9,879 bases of DNA, taken from contig CAYXLR010000030.1 of the NCBI GenBank assembly GCA_964466035.1, positions 1 to 9,879 on the forward strand. Direction: 5' to 3'. Of the stretch, positions 1-6,326 are shown piece after piece. A program made the translations under genes and the position numbers. The stretch's first letter is position 1. Every line of letters starts with the position of its first letter. The stretch comes from JANQEA01 sp964466035. GTDB taxonomy: Bacteria > Bipolaricaulota > Bipolaricaulia > UBA7950 > UBA9294. The notes beneath the pieces were generated by a model. It saw only the letters and a program-made list of their open reading frames with translations. It did not search any database and had not been told where the DNA came from.

Positions 1-773
1 GGTACGGGGAGACGGAGCTGATCTGGCACTACGGCTACGGCGCGTACTCGTCGCTTTTCCTGACGGTCCCGGACGAGGGACTGACGTTCGTCGTCCTGGC
101 GAACAGCCAGAACCTGAGCCGGCCGTTCGGCCTCGGACTGGAGGACGTGAGCGTCCTCGGCTCTCCGCTCGCGCTGGCGTTCTTCAAGGAGCTCGTGCTC
201 CGGCCGCGGTACGACGAGCCGCTTCCGGAGATCGACTGGACGGCGGACGAGGCGACGCTGGTCGCCCGGCTCGCCGAGATCGCCGAGCCGGAGCTTCGCG
301 ATCTGTACGAAGGGGAGCTGTGGACCTATCGGAAGCTGTACGGCGGCGTGGGGCGGTCCGATCTGACGTCCCGACTGCTGAGGGTCCACATGGAGGCGTT
401 CCGGTCTTCGGGCCACCGGACGGCGAACGACCTGTACGTGGTCGGTCGGCCCGGGCCTCGGCCGCCCGAGACCGAATCGATCTCGCTGAGCGAGGCCGAG
501 GCGGCGCGGTGGGTCGGCCGCTTCGCCCTGCGGCCGGAGGACGCCGAGTCGGGCCTTCCCCTGGAGGTCGAGATGTTCGTCGACGGAGGTCGGATCCTCG
601 GCGTGACCGCGGTCGACGAGTGCCAGGAGTTCCACCCGGAGACGCCGTTCCGGCTGGCTTCCTCCGAGAACCCGGACCTATTCCTGGTCGCCGAGGAAGC
701 GGAAGGGCCGTTCGAAAGCGCGTTCGTCGAGTACGGCGGAGAGCGGGTGGGCACGTACGACCGAATCGAATGA
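1..773 (+). CDS. Beta-lactamase-like serine hydrolase, C-terminal part (5' end outside window)
   Basis: The reading frame is open from base 3 (bases 1-2 finish an earlier codon) to TGA at 771-773, giving about 256 residues. The segment WHYGYGAYSSLF followed by VPDEGLTFVVLANS matches the end of the class C beta-lactamase / penicillin-binding-protein-like fold (PF00144). There an HxG motif replaces the KTG box and is followed by the last core strands and the 'VVLANS' strand. The catalytic SxxK and YxN motifs lie upstream of the window. After the core come about 200 residues. The last 90 or so (from about base 475) look like the small beta-barrel domain often attached to these esterases and peptidases. 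A GTG at 147 could be mistaken for the start, but the homology begins before it. The exact substrate (beta-lactam, ester or D-amino peptide) cannot be told. The GntR gene begins 64 bases downstream with no clear terminator between. Confidence 0.8.
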   Translation, partial: YGETELIWHYGYGAYSSLFLTVPDEGLTFVVLANSQNLSRPFGLGLEDVSVLGSPLALAFFKELVLRPRYDEPLPEIDWTADEATLVARLAEIAEPELRDLYEGELWTYRKLYGGVGRSDLTSRLLRVHMEAFRSSGHRTANDLYVVGRPGPRPPETESISLSEAEAARWVGRFALRPEDAESGLPLEVEMFVDGGRILGVTAVDECQEFHPETPFRLASSENPDLFLVAEEAEGPFESAFVEYGGERVGTYDRIE

Positions 774-837
774 TCCGCGACGGAGCGGAGGAAGGCGAAG
801 GGAATGAGGGGTCTATGGAACGGGCGAGGTTGAAGAG

Positions 838-1215
838 ATGACGAACAAGGACGCTTGGAGCCTCGACATGGACGCGGGCCCGATCTTCGAACAGATCGGG
901 AAGAACGTGCGCGAGCAGTTGGCGCGCGGCGACCTGCGTCCCGGCGAGAAGCTGCCCTCGGCCCGCGACCTGGCGGGGACGCTGAGTGTGAATCCGAACA
1001 CGATCGTCCACGCCTACGGACAGCTCGAGGCGCAGGGGATCATCGAGAAGCGACGCGGACTCGGAACGTTCGTGAGGGAGGATGCGCCGGTGGAAGCCAT
1101 GAGGAAGGACATGCTGCAGAAGATCGCGGAGACGTTCGTGAACGAGGCGAGGCGGCTCGGCGTCGGTTCGGAAGAGGCGATGGCCGCGCTGAAGGAGGCA
1201 TGGGATGCTGGCTAG
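838..1215 (+). CDS. GntR-family transcriptional regulator, YtrA subfamily
   Basis: This 125-residue protein is a short GntR regulator. Residues about 15-80 form the winged helix: PIFEQIGKNVREQL, then GDLRPGEKLPSARDLA, VNPNTIVHAYGQLEAQG, and the wing KRRGLGTFVR. The remaining 45 residues form a short helical tail with no large effector domain, which defines the YtrA subfamily. Members usually sit first in an ABC transporter operon and repress it until a cell-wall-active compound or other signal relieves repression. That fits here, because the next gene is an ABC ATPase whose ATG lies inside this gene (11-base overlap). The start at 838 has GAGGT at 826-830 at good spacing. The operator is probably just upstream (774-837), but I see no clean palindrome. 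The inducer is unknown. Confidence 0.93.
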   Translation: MTNKDAWSLDMDAGPIFEQIGKNVREQLARGDLRPGEKLPSARDLAGTLSVNPNTIVHAYGQLEAQGIIEKRRGLGTFVREDAPVEAMRKDMLQKIAETFVNEARRLGVGSEEAMAALKEAWDAG

Positions 1216-1885
1216 ATTGGAGAACGTCACCAAGCGGTACCGGACGACCGACGGCGTGCGGGACCTGACCCTCGACTTCCCCGGGGGGGAGATCGTCGGG
1301 GTACTCGGCCTGAACGGGAGCGGGAAGTCGACGATGCTGAAGCTGGTCGCCGGCCTCCTCTTCCCCACCGCGGGGACGATCACCGTCTTCGGCGCTGCGC
1401 CGCGCGGGGTTCGATCCCGCGTCGTCTTCCTCGGCGAGACGGACACGCTCTGGCCGTGGATGACGCCGGCCGACGCCTGTCGGTTCATGGAGGGGTTGTA
1501 CCCGGACTTCGACACGGTCCGGTTCCACGAGCTGCTCGACGTGCTCGCGGTCCCGCGGCGGAAGACGAAGGCGATGTCGAAGGGCGAGCGCGGGCGGCTC
1601 CGCCTGGCGATGGCCCTGGCGAGAAGCGCGAAGCTGTACCTGCTCGACGAGCCGCTCGCGGGAATCGATCTGATCTCGCGGGAGAAGGTCCTGACCTCGC
1701 TCGTCCGCGAATGGCACACCGACGAGACGATCCTCCTGTCGACCCACGAGGTCGCCGAGGCGGAGGGGCTGTTCGAGCGCGCGGTCTACCTGCGCGAAGG
1801 GCGGCTGGCTCTCGACGCACGGACGGAGGAGCTCCGCGAGCAAGGCAAGAGCGTGGTCCAGACCTTCAAGGAGGTGCTCGCATGA
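1205..1885 (+). CDS. ABC transporter ATP-binding protein (YtrB/CcmA-like)
   Basis: This 226-residue nucleotide-binding subunit would power the membrane protein encoded next. Walker A is GLNGSGKST (35-43), the signature is MSKGE (124-128, replacing LSGGQ), Walker B is KLYLLDEP (143-150), the D-loop is AGID (152-155), and the switch histidine is H181 in STHE. Where a Q-loop glutamine is expected the protein has FLGETD, with E78 at or near that position; a Glu-type Q-loop region is common in ABC-2 and YtrB-like ATPases. The ATG at 1205 overlaps the GntR gene and has GGAGG at 1194-1198, so translation is probably coupled. The stop overlaps the next ATG as ATGA (1882-1885). The substrate cannot be deduced, and export rather than import is inferred because no binding protein belongs to this cluster. 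Confidence 0.93.
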   Translation: MLARLENVTKRYRTTDGVRDLTLDFPGGEIVGVLGLNGSGKSTMLKLVAGLLFPTAGTITVFGAAPRGVRSRVVFLGETDTLWPWMTPADACRFMEGLYPDFDTVRFHELLDVLAVPRRKTKAMSKGERGRLRLAMALARSAKLYLLDEPLAGIDLISREKVLTSLVREWHTDETILLSTHEVAEAEGLFERAVYLREGRLALDARTEELREQGKSVVQTFKEVLA

Positions 1886-2673
1886 AGGGCTTCAAGACAC
1901 TCCTCTGGCTCGAGCACCGGCGAAGCTGGGTCTGGTCGATCTCGCTCCTCGGCTCGCTCGCGTTCTGGGCGTGGGGGATCAAGCAGGTCCGCGTGATGGA
2001 GGTCGGCGAGCGGCTGGGGATCCGCGGTGGACTGTTGGCGATGGCCTGCGCGATTGGCGCGCTCGTCCTCTGCCTGATGATCGGGCGAATCCGCGCGGAG
2101 ACGCGGCACGGGCAGTACCAAGTGCTGCTCCTGACGCCACCGAGCGGCTACACGCACATCGCGGCGCGGTACCTGTACGCGGCCGGCGTGGCGTTCGCCT
2201 ACTTCATCACGATCGGGTTCCTCTACTGGTGGATCATGGCGCTCGCCGGGATCCACCTCGATCCGAGGACGCTGGTCGAGCTGATCCTCGCGGTGCCTTT
2301 CTACGCGATCTCCGTGACGGTCCTGCCGCTGATGGCGTGGACGCTCTTGCTGATGGTCTTCATCAGCGCGCACCGGATCTCCGGGCCCGGGTGGGTTCCG
2401 GGGACGGTGATGATCGTCGGGACGCCGTTCGCGTTCCGGTGGCTGGTCGACGGGATCGTGCGGGTGGCGTACTCGCTCCCCGGCTGGCGGCTGTTCGCGA
2501 ACGCGCCGGCGGCGCTGTTCGAGCGGTTCGGCCAACCGGACCCGGAAACCACGATGCAGTTCAACGAGATCATGTACAACGGCGTGCCGATCGAGCCGCT
2601 GCTGATCATGCTAGCGCTGGCGGTGGTGCTGTTGGCGGTCGCCGGTCGGATCTGGCAGGAGGTGGAGGCATGA
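1882..2673 (+). CDS. ABC transporter membrane protein (ABC-2-like permease)
   Basis: This 263-residue polytopic protein probably forms the channel driven by the preceding ATPase. Hydrophobic segments lie at about 16-33, 49-69, 96-123, 131-162, 172-190 and 237-255, giving roughly six membrane helices. Between the second and third is a charged loop containing RIRAETRHGQY, which resembles the coupling region of ABC-2 exporters such as YtrC/D and other gliding or bacitracin-type permeases. A soluble segment at about 200-235 precedes the last helix. The ATG at 1882 overlaps the ATPase stop by four bases and is favoured over in-frame starts further upstream, which lie within the ATPase gene. The stop overlaps the next gene's ATG, again as ATGA. 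I recognise the architecture but not a named family, and the cargo is unknown. Confidence 0.85.
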   Translation: MKGFKTLLWLEHRRSWVWSISLLGSLAFWAWGIKQVRVMEVGERLGIRGGLLAMACAIGALVLCLMIGRIRAETRHGQYQVLLLTPPSGYTHIAARYLYAAGVAFAYFITIGFLYWWIMALAGIHLDPRTLVELILAVPFYAISVTVLPLMAWTLLLMVFISAHRISGPGWVPGTVMIVGTPFAFRWLVDGIVRVAYSLPGWRLFANAPAALFERFGQPDPETTMQFNEIMYNGVPIEPLLIMLALAVVLLAVAGRIWQEVEA

Positions 2674-2831
2674 CCCAAGCGTTCTTGATCGTCGTCCGGA
2701 TCCTGTTGGTGGCGCTCGTCGGCTACTGGGCGTATCGCCTGTGGACGGGCACGCGAAGCTGGACGTCGCGCGGCGTGGGGCTCTTCTTCTCGGCGACGCT
2801 GATCTGGCAGATCATCGGCGGGCGGTTGTAG
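2670..2831 (+). CDS. Small two-helix membrane protein of the ABC operon
   Basis: This 53-residue ORF starts at an ATG that overlaps the permease stop (ATGA, 2670-2673) and has GGAGG at 2664-2668. Residues about 4-24 (FLIVVRILLVALVGYWAY) and about 35-50 (GVGLFFSATLIWQII) are hydrophobic. They are joined by a short loop rich in Trp, Arg and Thr, so the product is predicted to be a two-pass inner-membrane protein. The overlap is the same device that links the upstream pairs, which supports real translation and a stoichiometric or regulatory role with the transporter. I recognise no family. It could be an accessory subunit, a stabilising peptide or a sensor element. The next gene begins 39 bases after its stop with no terminator between. 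Confidence 0.72.
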   Translation: MTQAFLIVVRILLVALVGYWAYRLWTGTRSWTSRGVGLFFSATLIWQIIGGRL

Positions 2832-2870
2832 AGGCGCGGGCCTGAGACAGACGAAACCATGGAGGACACG

Positions 2871-3767
2871 ATGAAACGAAGAGCGATTCTTTGGACGGGG
2901 CTGGTCGCGCTGATCGCTGCGGCGTTCGCCCTGGGCGGGTGCGTCGGGCTTCCGATCTACGAGGCAACGCGAACCCTGGAAGGGAGCTTCGCCGTGACAG
3001 CCGCCGCAGATCTCGACGTGTCGACGTCGAACGGGCGGGTGTCGGTGCGAGGCGTCGAGGGACAGACGAGCGTCGAGGTGATCGCGACGATCCGGTCGCG
3101 CGGCGACTCGCAGATCGAAGCGGCGGGCCGCACTGCGCAGGTCGTCGTCGACATGATCCACAATGGGAATCAAGTGGTGCTTAGCTACGACGCGAGCGCG
3201 CACCCGTGGGACGTGCGCCGCTACACCGGCGTCGACTTCGAGATCACCGTGCCGACGACGGCCGACGTGTCGATCGACACCTCGAACGGGAGAATCGGGG
3301 TCGCCGAAGTGACGGGGATCCTCGTGCTCGACACGAGCAACGGGGCGATCGAGGTAACGGACGGACTCGGCGAGGTGCACGCATCGACGAGCAACGGGCA
3401 GATCACGGTCGCTCGGTTCGAGGGGATCCTCGAGCTCGATACGAGCAACGGCCGCATCGAGATGGAGGAGGTCGACGGGATCGTCGACGCGCAGACGTCG
3501 AACGGCCGGATCGCGTTCACCGGCGCGCTCGCCGAAGGGATCGATCATCGGATGGCGACGAGCAACGGTCGGATCGACGTCGCCCTGCCCGCGGACTTGT
3601 CGATGATGATCGAGGCGCGGACGAGCAGCGCGTCGATCGGTACGAATCTGCCGCTGATCGGGGACACGGAGGGGAAGGAATGGAGCGCCGTGCTCAACCC
3701 GCCGGCGACCGGCACGCTGACGCTCGTGACGAGCAACGGAGGGATCGAGATCCTCGGGACCCTCTGA
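2871..3767 (+). CDS. Lipoprotein with TSNG-repeat beta-solenoid (DUF4097-like), copy 1
   Basis: A basic N-terminus (MKRR), a hydrophobic stretch and the lipobox ALGGC place the lipidated cysteine at residue 24, so the mature protein should be surface- or membrane-anchored. The 298-residue product contains eight TSNG motifs and one TSSA. They fall at residues 52, 137, 155, 173, 191, 209, 230, 251 (TSSA) and 287. Five consecutive motifs are exactly 18 residues apart, as expected for a beta-solenoid. This pattern is typical of DUF4097 'putative adhesin' proteins, which often occur beside regulators and ABC transporters of envelope stress responses. The in-frame ATG at 2859 is rejected because GGAGG at 2861-2865 is spaced for ATG 2871 and the signal peptide begins there. 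The next gene is a full-length paralogue, and both share a VRRY[ST]GVDF block. Binding or signalling function is unknown. Confidence 0.88.
   Translation: MKRRAILWTGLVALIAAAFALGGCVGLPIYEATRTLEGSFAVTAAADLDVSTSNGRVSVRGVEGQTSVEVIATIRSRGDSQIEAAGRTAQVVVDMIHNGNQVVLSYDASAHPWDVRRYTGVDFEITVPTTADVSIDTSNGRIGVAEVTGILVLDTSNGAIEVTDGLGEVHASTSNGQITVARFEGILELDTSNGRIEMEEVDGIVDAQTSNGRIAFTGALAEGIDHRMATSNGRIDVALPADLSMMIEARTSSASIGTNLPLIGDTEGKEWSAVLNPPATGTLTLVTSNGGIEILGTL
3279..3740 (+). repeat. In-frame repeat encoding TSNG rungs, lipoprotein copy 1
   Basis: The codons for the TSNG motif begin at 3279, 3333, 3387, 3441 and 3495, a strict 54-base period. They continue at 3558 and 3621 (63-base steps) and at 3729 (108 bases). 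An isolated first motif lies at 3024. The conserved serine is written TCG in some units and AGC in others. The repeat is therefore kept at protein level and is not a recent DNA duplication. Confidence 0.8.
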
Positions 3768-3787
3768 TCGTATCGTGAGGTGAGGGC

Positions 3788-4711
3788 ATGAAGAAGAGAA
3801 CGAAATGGACGGCGCTGGGGATCCTCGGGCTGCTCGCGGCGGCCCTCTTCCTCGGCGGCTGCGAGGAGGAGGACGTGGCCGGCGTGTTCGGCGCGTCCAA
3901 CGTCGACGCGTCGAAGGTGGAGACGGTCGAGCTGCCGTTCGAGGCCCCGGTGACCCTCGACGTCGACACGTCGAACGGTGGGGTGACGGTTCAGGGCGTG
4001 GAGGGGATCGAGGCCGTGTCGGTCACGATCACGCTGCGGAGCAAGGGCGAAACGCTCGAAGAGGCGCAGGACCGCGTCGATCGGATCGTCTATCACGCCG
4101 AGCAGACCGGGAATCGGATCACCGCCCGGTACCTCGCGAGCGAGCAGGACAACGACGTTCGTCGGTACTCCGGCGTCGACTTCGACGTGCTCGTTCCGAT
4201 CGAGACGCGGGTCGAGGTCGATACGTCGAACGGCGCGATCACCGTCGAGGACATCGACGGGACGATCCGCCTCGACACGTCGAACGGCGCGATCGACGTC
4301 TACGATTCGTCGGGGTCGCTGAACGTCGACACGAGCAACGGTCGGATCGAGATCGTCCGGTTCGTGGGGGATCTTCGGCTCGATACGTCGAACGGCGAGG
4401 TGTGGATCGAGGAGGTCACCGGATCGGTCGACGCCGAGACGAGCAACGGGAGCGTGCACTACATCGGCGCGCCGGCGACCGGGAGCAACCGACTCCGGAC
4501 GAGCAACGGGAGCATCACCGTCCGCGTCCCGACCGACGCGTCGATCGCGTTCGTCGCGGGGACGAGCAGCGGGAGGATCCGCTCCACCCTGCCCCTCGTC
4601 GGCGACACCCAGGGCGACGAGTGGATCGCGGAGCTGAATCCGCCGGCGGTCGCGGAGTTCGTCCTGCGCACGAGCAACGGAACGATTCGGATCGAAGGAA
4701 CGGGGCTCTAG
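3788..4711 (+). CDS. Lipoprotein with TSNG-repeat beta-solenoid (DUF4097-like), copy 2
   Basis: This 307-residue paralogue of the preceding lipoprotein starts 20 bases after its stop. The signal peptide ends in FLGGC with the lipidated cysteine at residue 25, followed by an acidic EEED. TSNG motifs fall at residues 61, 146, 164, 182, 200, 218, 238, 259 (as TSSG) and 295. That is the same count and order as in copy 1, with the same 18-residue core period, a degenerate eighth unit and the same final 36-residue gap. The blocks VRRYSGVDFDV and GDTQGDEW...LNPPA are shared with copy 1. The pair therefore arose by duplication of a whole gene that already had its solenoid. The GAGG-rich stretch at 3777-3786 supports ATG 3788. 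The gene ends the operon before an intrinsic terminator. An adhesin, ligand-sensing or envelope-stress role is possible, but none is proven. Confidence 0.88.
   Translation: MKKRTKWTALGILGLLAAALFLGGCEEEDVAGVFGASNVDASKVETVELPFEAPVTLDVDTSNGGVTVQGVEGIEAVSVTITLRSKGETLEEAQDRVDRIVYHAEQTGNRITARYLASEQDNDVRRYSGVDFDVLVPIETRVEVDTSNGAITVEDIDGTIRLDTSNGAIDVYDSSGSLNVDTSNGRIEIVRFVGDLRLDTSNGEVWIEEVTGSVDAETSNGSVHYIGAPATGSNRLRTSNGSITVRVPTDASIAFVAGTSSGRIRSTLPLVGDTQGDEWIAELNPPAVAEFVLRTSNGTIRIEGTGL
4223..4681 (+). repeat. In-frame repeat encoding TSNG rungs, lipoprotein copy 2
   Basis: Motif codons start at 4223, 4277, 4331, 4385 and 4439 (54-base period), then 4499, 4562 and 4670, with an isolated first motif at 3968. 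The sequence core alternates between ACGTCGAACGG and ACGAGCAACGG. The order of units matches that of the upstream paralogue. Confidence 0.8.
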
Positions 4712-4736
4712 CCCCGCTGCCGGAACCTCCTAGCGG

Positions 4737-4774
4737 ACGGCCACGGGTTCTCGCGGCTCGTGGCCGTTTTCTTT
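4737..4774 (+). terminator. Intrinsic terminator of the ABC/lipoprotein operon
   Basis: ACGGCCACG (4737-4745) pairs perfectly with CGTGGCCGT (4759-4767), a 9-bp GC-rich stem that can extend inward through G·U pairs. It is followed directly by TTTTCTTT. A smaller perfect hairpin, CGGGGC/GCCCCG with a TCTA loop, lies just before it at 4701-4716 and includes the stop codon of the second lipoprotein gene. Confidence 0.88.
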
Positions 4775-4844
4775 CGGATCGCAGTGAACCGCGCCGGCGG
4801 GGGACGCCACCTACGATTACAACCAGCCGTTCGGGAGGTCGACG

Positions 4845-5609
4845 TTGAGCAGCTACCGCAAGTACTTCAGGAACCAGACGCTGCCGGGGATGACGGAGAT
4901 GGAGACGCCCATGATGAAGGAGCTGCCGATCCCTCCGATCGAGAAGCCGTACCCGCAGGAGGCCGAGCTGATCGATCTCCCCTCCCACGAAGCGTGCCGG
5001 ACGATCTCCAAGACCGCGTTCGTCGACGCGATCGCGGATCGGGAAAGCCGGCGGCTGTTCTCCGACGAGCCGATGTCGCTGCGCGAGCTGGCGTTCCTGC
5101 TGTGGGCGACTCAGGGCGTCCGCGGCCTGATCCGCGATGGCCTCGTTACCCTGCGGAACGTCCCATCCGGCGGCGGGATGCATCCGTTCGAGACGTACGT
5201 TGCTGCGCACCGGATCGACGGCCTGGAGCCGGGGATCTACCGGTATCTCGCGATCGAGCACAAGCTGCTCCCGCTGCCCGGCCTGTGGGCCGACCTCCCG
5301 CGTCGGCTGACCGCGGCCGCGAACGGCCAACCGTACGTCGGGAAGGCGGCGGCGGTGTTCGTCTGGACAGCGCGGCCGGCCCGCACGGAGTACCGATACG
5401 GCGACGACTGCCTGAAGGACATCCTGATCTCCGTCGGCCACATCTGCCAGAACCTGTATCTGGCCTGCGAGGTGATCGGCCTCGGGACCTGCGCGACGGT
5501 CGCATACCAGCAGGACCAGCTCGACGCGCTGCTCGGCGTCGACGGGCACGACGAGATCCCGCTGTACCTCGCACCGGTCGGCCGCCCGAGCGACGAGTCC
5601 GAGCCGTAG
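4845..5609 (+). CDS. SagB-type nitroreductase-fold dehydrogenase
   Basis: This 254-residue flavoprotein of the SagB-type nitroreductase family would use FMN for oxidation or reduction. In toxin clusters SagB oxidises azolines to azoles, but many family members stand alone with unknown substrates. The diagnostic blocks are RESRRLF (66-72, phosphate and FMN contact), MSLRELAFLLWATQGV (77-92), the PSGGGMHPFE loop (107-116), LEPGIYRYL (127-135) and GHICQNLYLACEVIGLGTC (198-216). The start is TTG at 4845, chosen because GGGAGG at 4833-4838 precedes it by 6 bases and the family N-terminus (YRKYFRNQT) follows at once. It sits after a terminator, so it has its own promoter. TACGAT at 4812-4817 could be a -10 box but lacks a clear partner. 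No cyclodehydratase (SagC/D) or precursor peptide is visible in the window, so a RiPP role is not supported here. Confidence 0.9.
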   Translation: MSSYRKYFRNQTLPGMTEMETPMMKELPIPPIEKPYPQEAELIDLPSHEACRTISKTAFVDAIADRESRRLFSDEPMSLRELAFLLWATQGVRGLIRDGLVTLRNVPSGGGMHPFETYVAAHRIDGLEPGIYRYLAIEHKLLPLPGLWADLPRRLTAAANGQPYVGKAAAVFVWTARPARTEYRYGDDCLKDILISVGHICQNLYLACEVIGLGTCATVAYQQDQLDALLGVDGHDEIPLYLAPVGRPSDESEP

Positions 5610-5670
5610 AGTCGGCCCCGCGCTCCGTCGTCGGTTGCGGGGAGATGCAGCGTCCGCCATGATGGCCCTT

Positions 5671-5688
5671 CGAACGGGTCTTCGTTCG
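5671..5688 (+). promoter_or_regulatory. Hairpin next to the ribosome binding site of the P-loop kinase gene
   Basis: CGAACG (5671-5676) and CGTTCG (5683-5688) form a 6-bp stem with a 6-base loop directly before the GGGGAGGG ribosome binding site. Weak G·U and C-G pairs could extend it into that site. It might tune translation, but it may be chance in GC-rich DNA. Confidence 0.3.
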
Positions 5689-5699
5689 GGGAGGGTTGA

Positions 5700-6254
5700 A
5701 TGCGGGCGCACGAGCATCAACAGCCGGGTCGGCGGATCAACGTGGTCGGCACGACCGGCTCGGGGAAGACGACCGTCGCGCGCCAGATCGCCGAACGGCT
5801 CGGCCTCCGGTACGTCGAGCTCGATGCCCTCTTCTGGAAGCCGGACTGGGGGCAGACGCCGGATGAGGAGTTCCTTCCCCGAGTCGACGGGGCGACGCGC
5901 GGCGACCGATGGGTCCTCGACGGGAACTACAGCCGGACCCGTCCGATCGTCTGGCCGCGGGCCGACACGATCGTCTGGCTCGACTACTCCTTTCCCCGCG
6001 TCTTCGGCCGGCTCCTGTGGCGAACGGTCCGGCGATCGATCACCCAGGAAGAGCTGTGGGACGGATGCCGCGAGCGGTTCCACCTCTCCTTCTTCTCGCG
6101 CGAATCGATCCTGATCTGGTGCCTGAAGACGTACTGGATGCGACGGCGGAACTATCCGGAGCTGTTCTCCCGCCCCGAGAACCGGCACCTGCGGCTGATC
6201 CACCTTCGCACGCCGCGGGAGACGGCGCGCTGGCTTCGTTCCGTCAAGCCATGA
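5700..6254 (+). CDS. Adenylate-kinase-like P-loop protein (FlaR/topology-modulation type)
   Basis: This 184-residue soluble P-loop protein has Walker A at GTTGSGKTT (17-25), then LDALFWKPDW (41-50), WVLDGNY (71-77) and the second acidic strand IVWLDYS (91-97). A basic segment, MRRRNYPELF (147-156), provides lid arginines. This order matches the small adenylate-kinase-like ATPases annotated as 'topology modulation protein' or FlaR-like, whose physiological substrate is not established. A nucleotide or small-molecule kinase is the likely activity. The ATG at 5700 follows GGGGAGGG at 5688-5695. It lies 90 bases after the SagB-type gene with no clear terminator between, so the two may share a transcript. 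The downstream transporter has its own candidate promoter. No membrane segment or signal peptide is visible. Confidence 0.82.
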   Translation: MRAHEHQQPGRRINVVGTTGSGKTTVARQIAERLGLRYVELDALFWKPDWGQTPDEEFLPRVDGATRGDRWVLDGNYSRTRPIVWPRADTIVWLDYSFPRVFGRLLWRTVRRSITQEELWDGCRERFHLSFFSRESILIWCLKTYWMRRRNYPELFSRPENRHLRLIHLRTPRETARWLRSVKP

Positions 6255-6276
6255 ATCGATGCGCGGGTCCGCCTCG

Positions 6277-6306
6277 TTGACGGAAGGCCTCCCATCGTGA
6301 TAGATT
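6277..6306 (+). promoter_or_regulatory. Candidate sigma-70-type promoter of the amino acid ABC operon
   Basis: TTGACG (6277-6282) is followed after 18 bases by TAGATT (6301-6306), with a TG at 6298-6299 giving an extended -10. Transcription would start near 6313, just ahead of the ribosome binding site. A GTG at 6297 would then lie upstream of the transcript. Confidence 0.6.
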
Positions 6307-6326
6307 CGATTCCAAGGAGGTGTATA

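Noticed and set aside
184..1719. Long open frame of 511 codons on the minus strand
   Set aside because: The translation is low-complexity and rich in Arg, Pro and Ser, as expected opposite GC-rich genes. It runs across the hydrolase, GntR and ATPase genes, which have clear homology on the + strand.
2859..2873. Upstream ATG 2859 as the start of the first lipoprotein
   Set aside because: It would place the ribosome binding site GGAGG inside the coding sequence and put acidic residues ahead of the signal peptide.
3024..4681. CRISPR-like or tandem DNA repeats
   Set aside because: The 54-base period is in frame inside two lipoprotein genes, conservation is at protein level only, and there are no spacers or cas genes.
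5616..5642. CCCCGC/GCGGGG hairpin after the SagB-type gene as a terminator
   Set aside because: Only 6 bp with a 15-base loop and no T-run, common by chance in GC-rich DNA.
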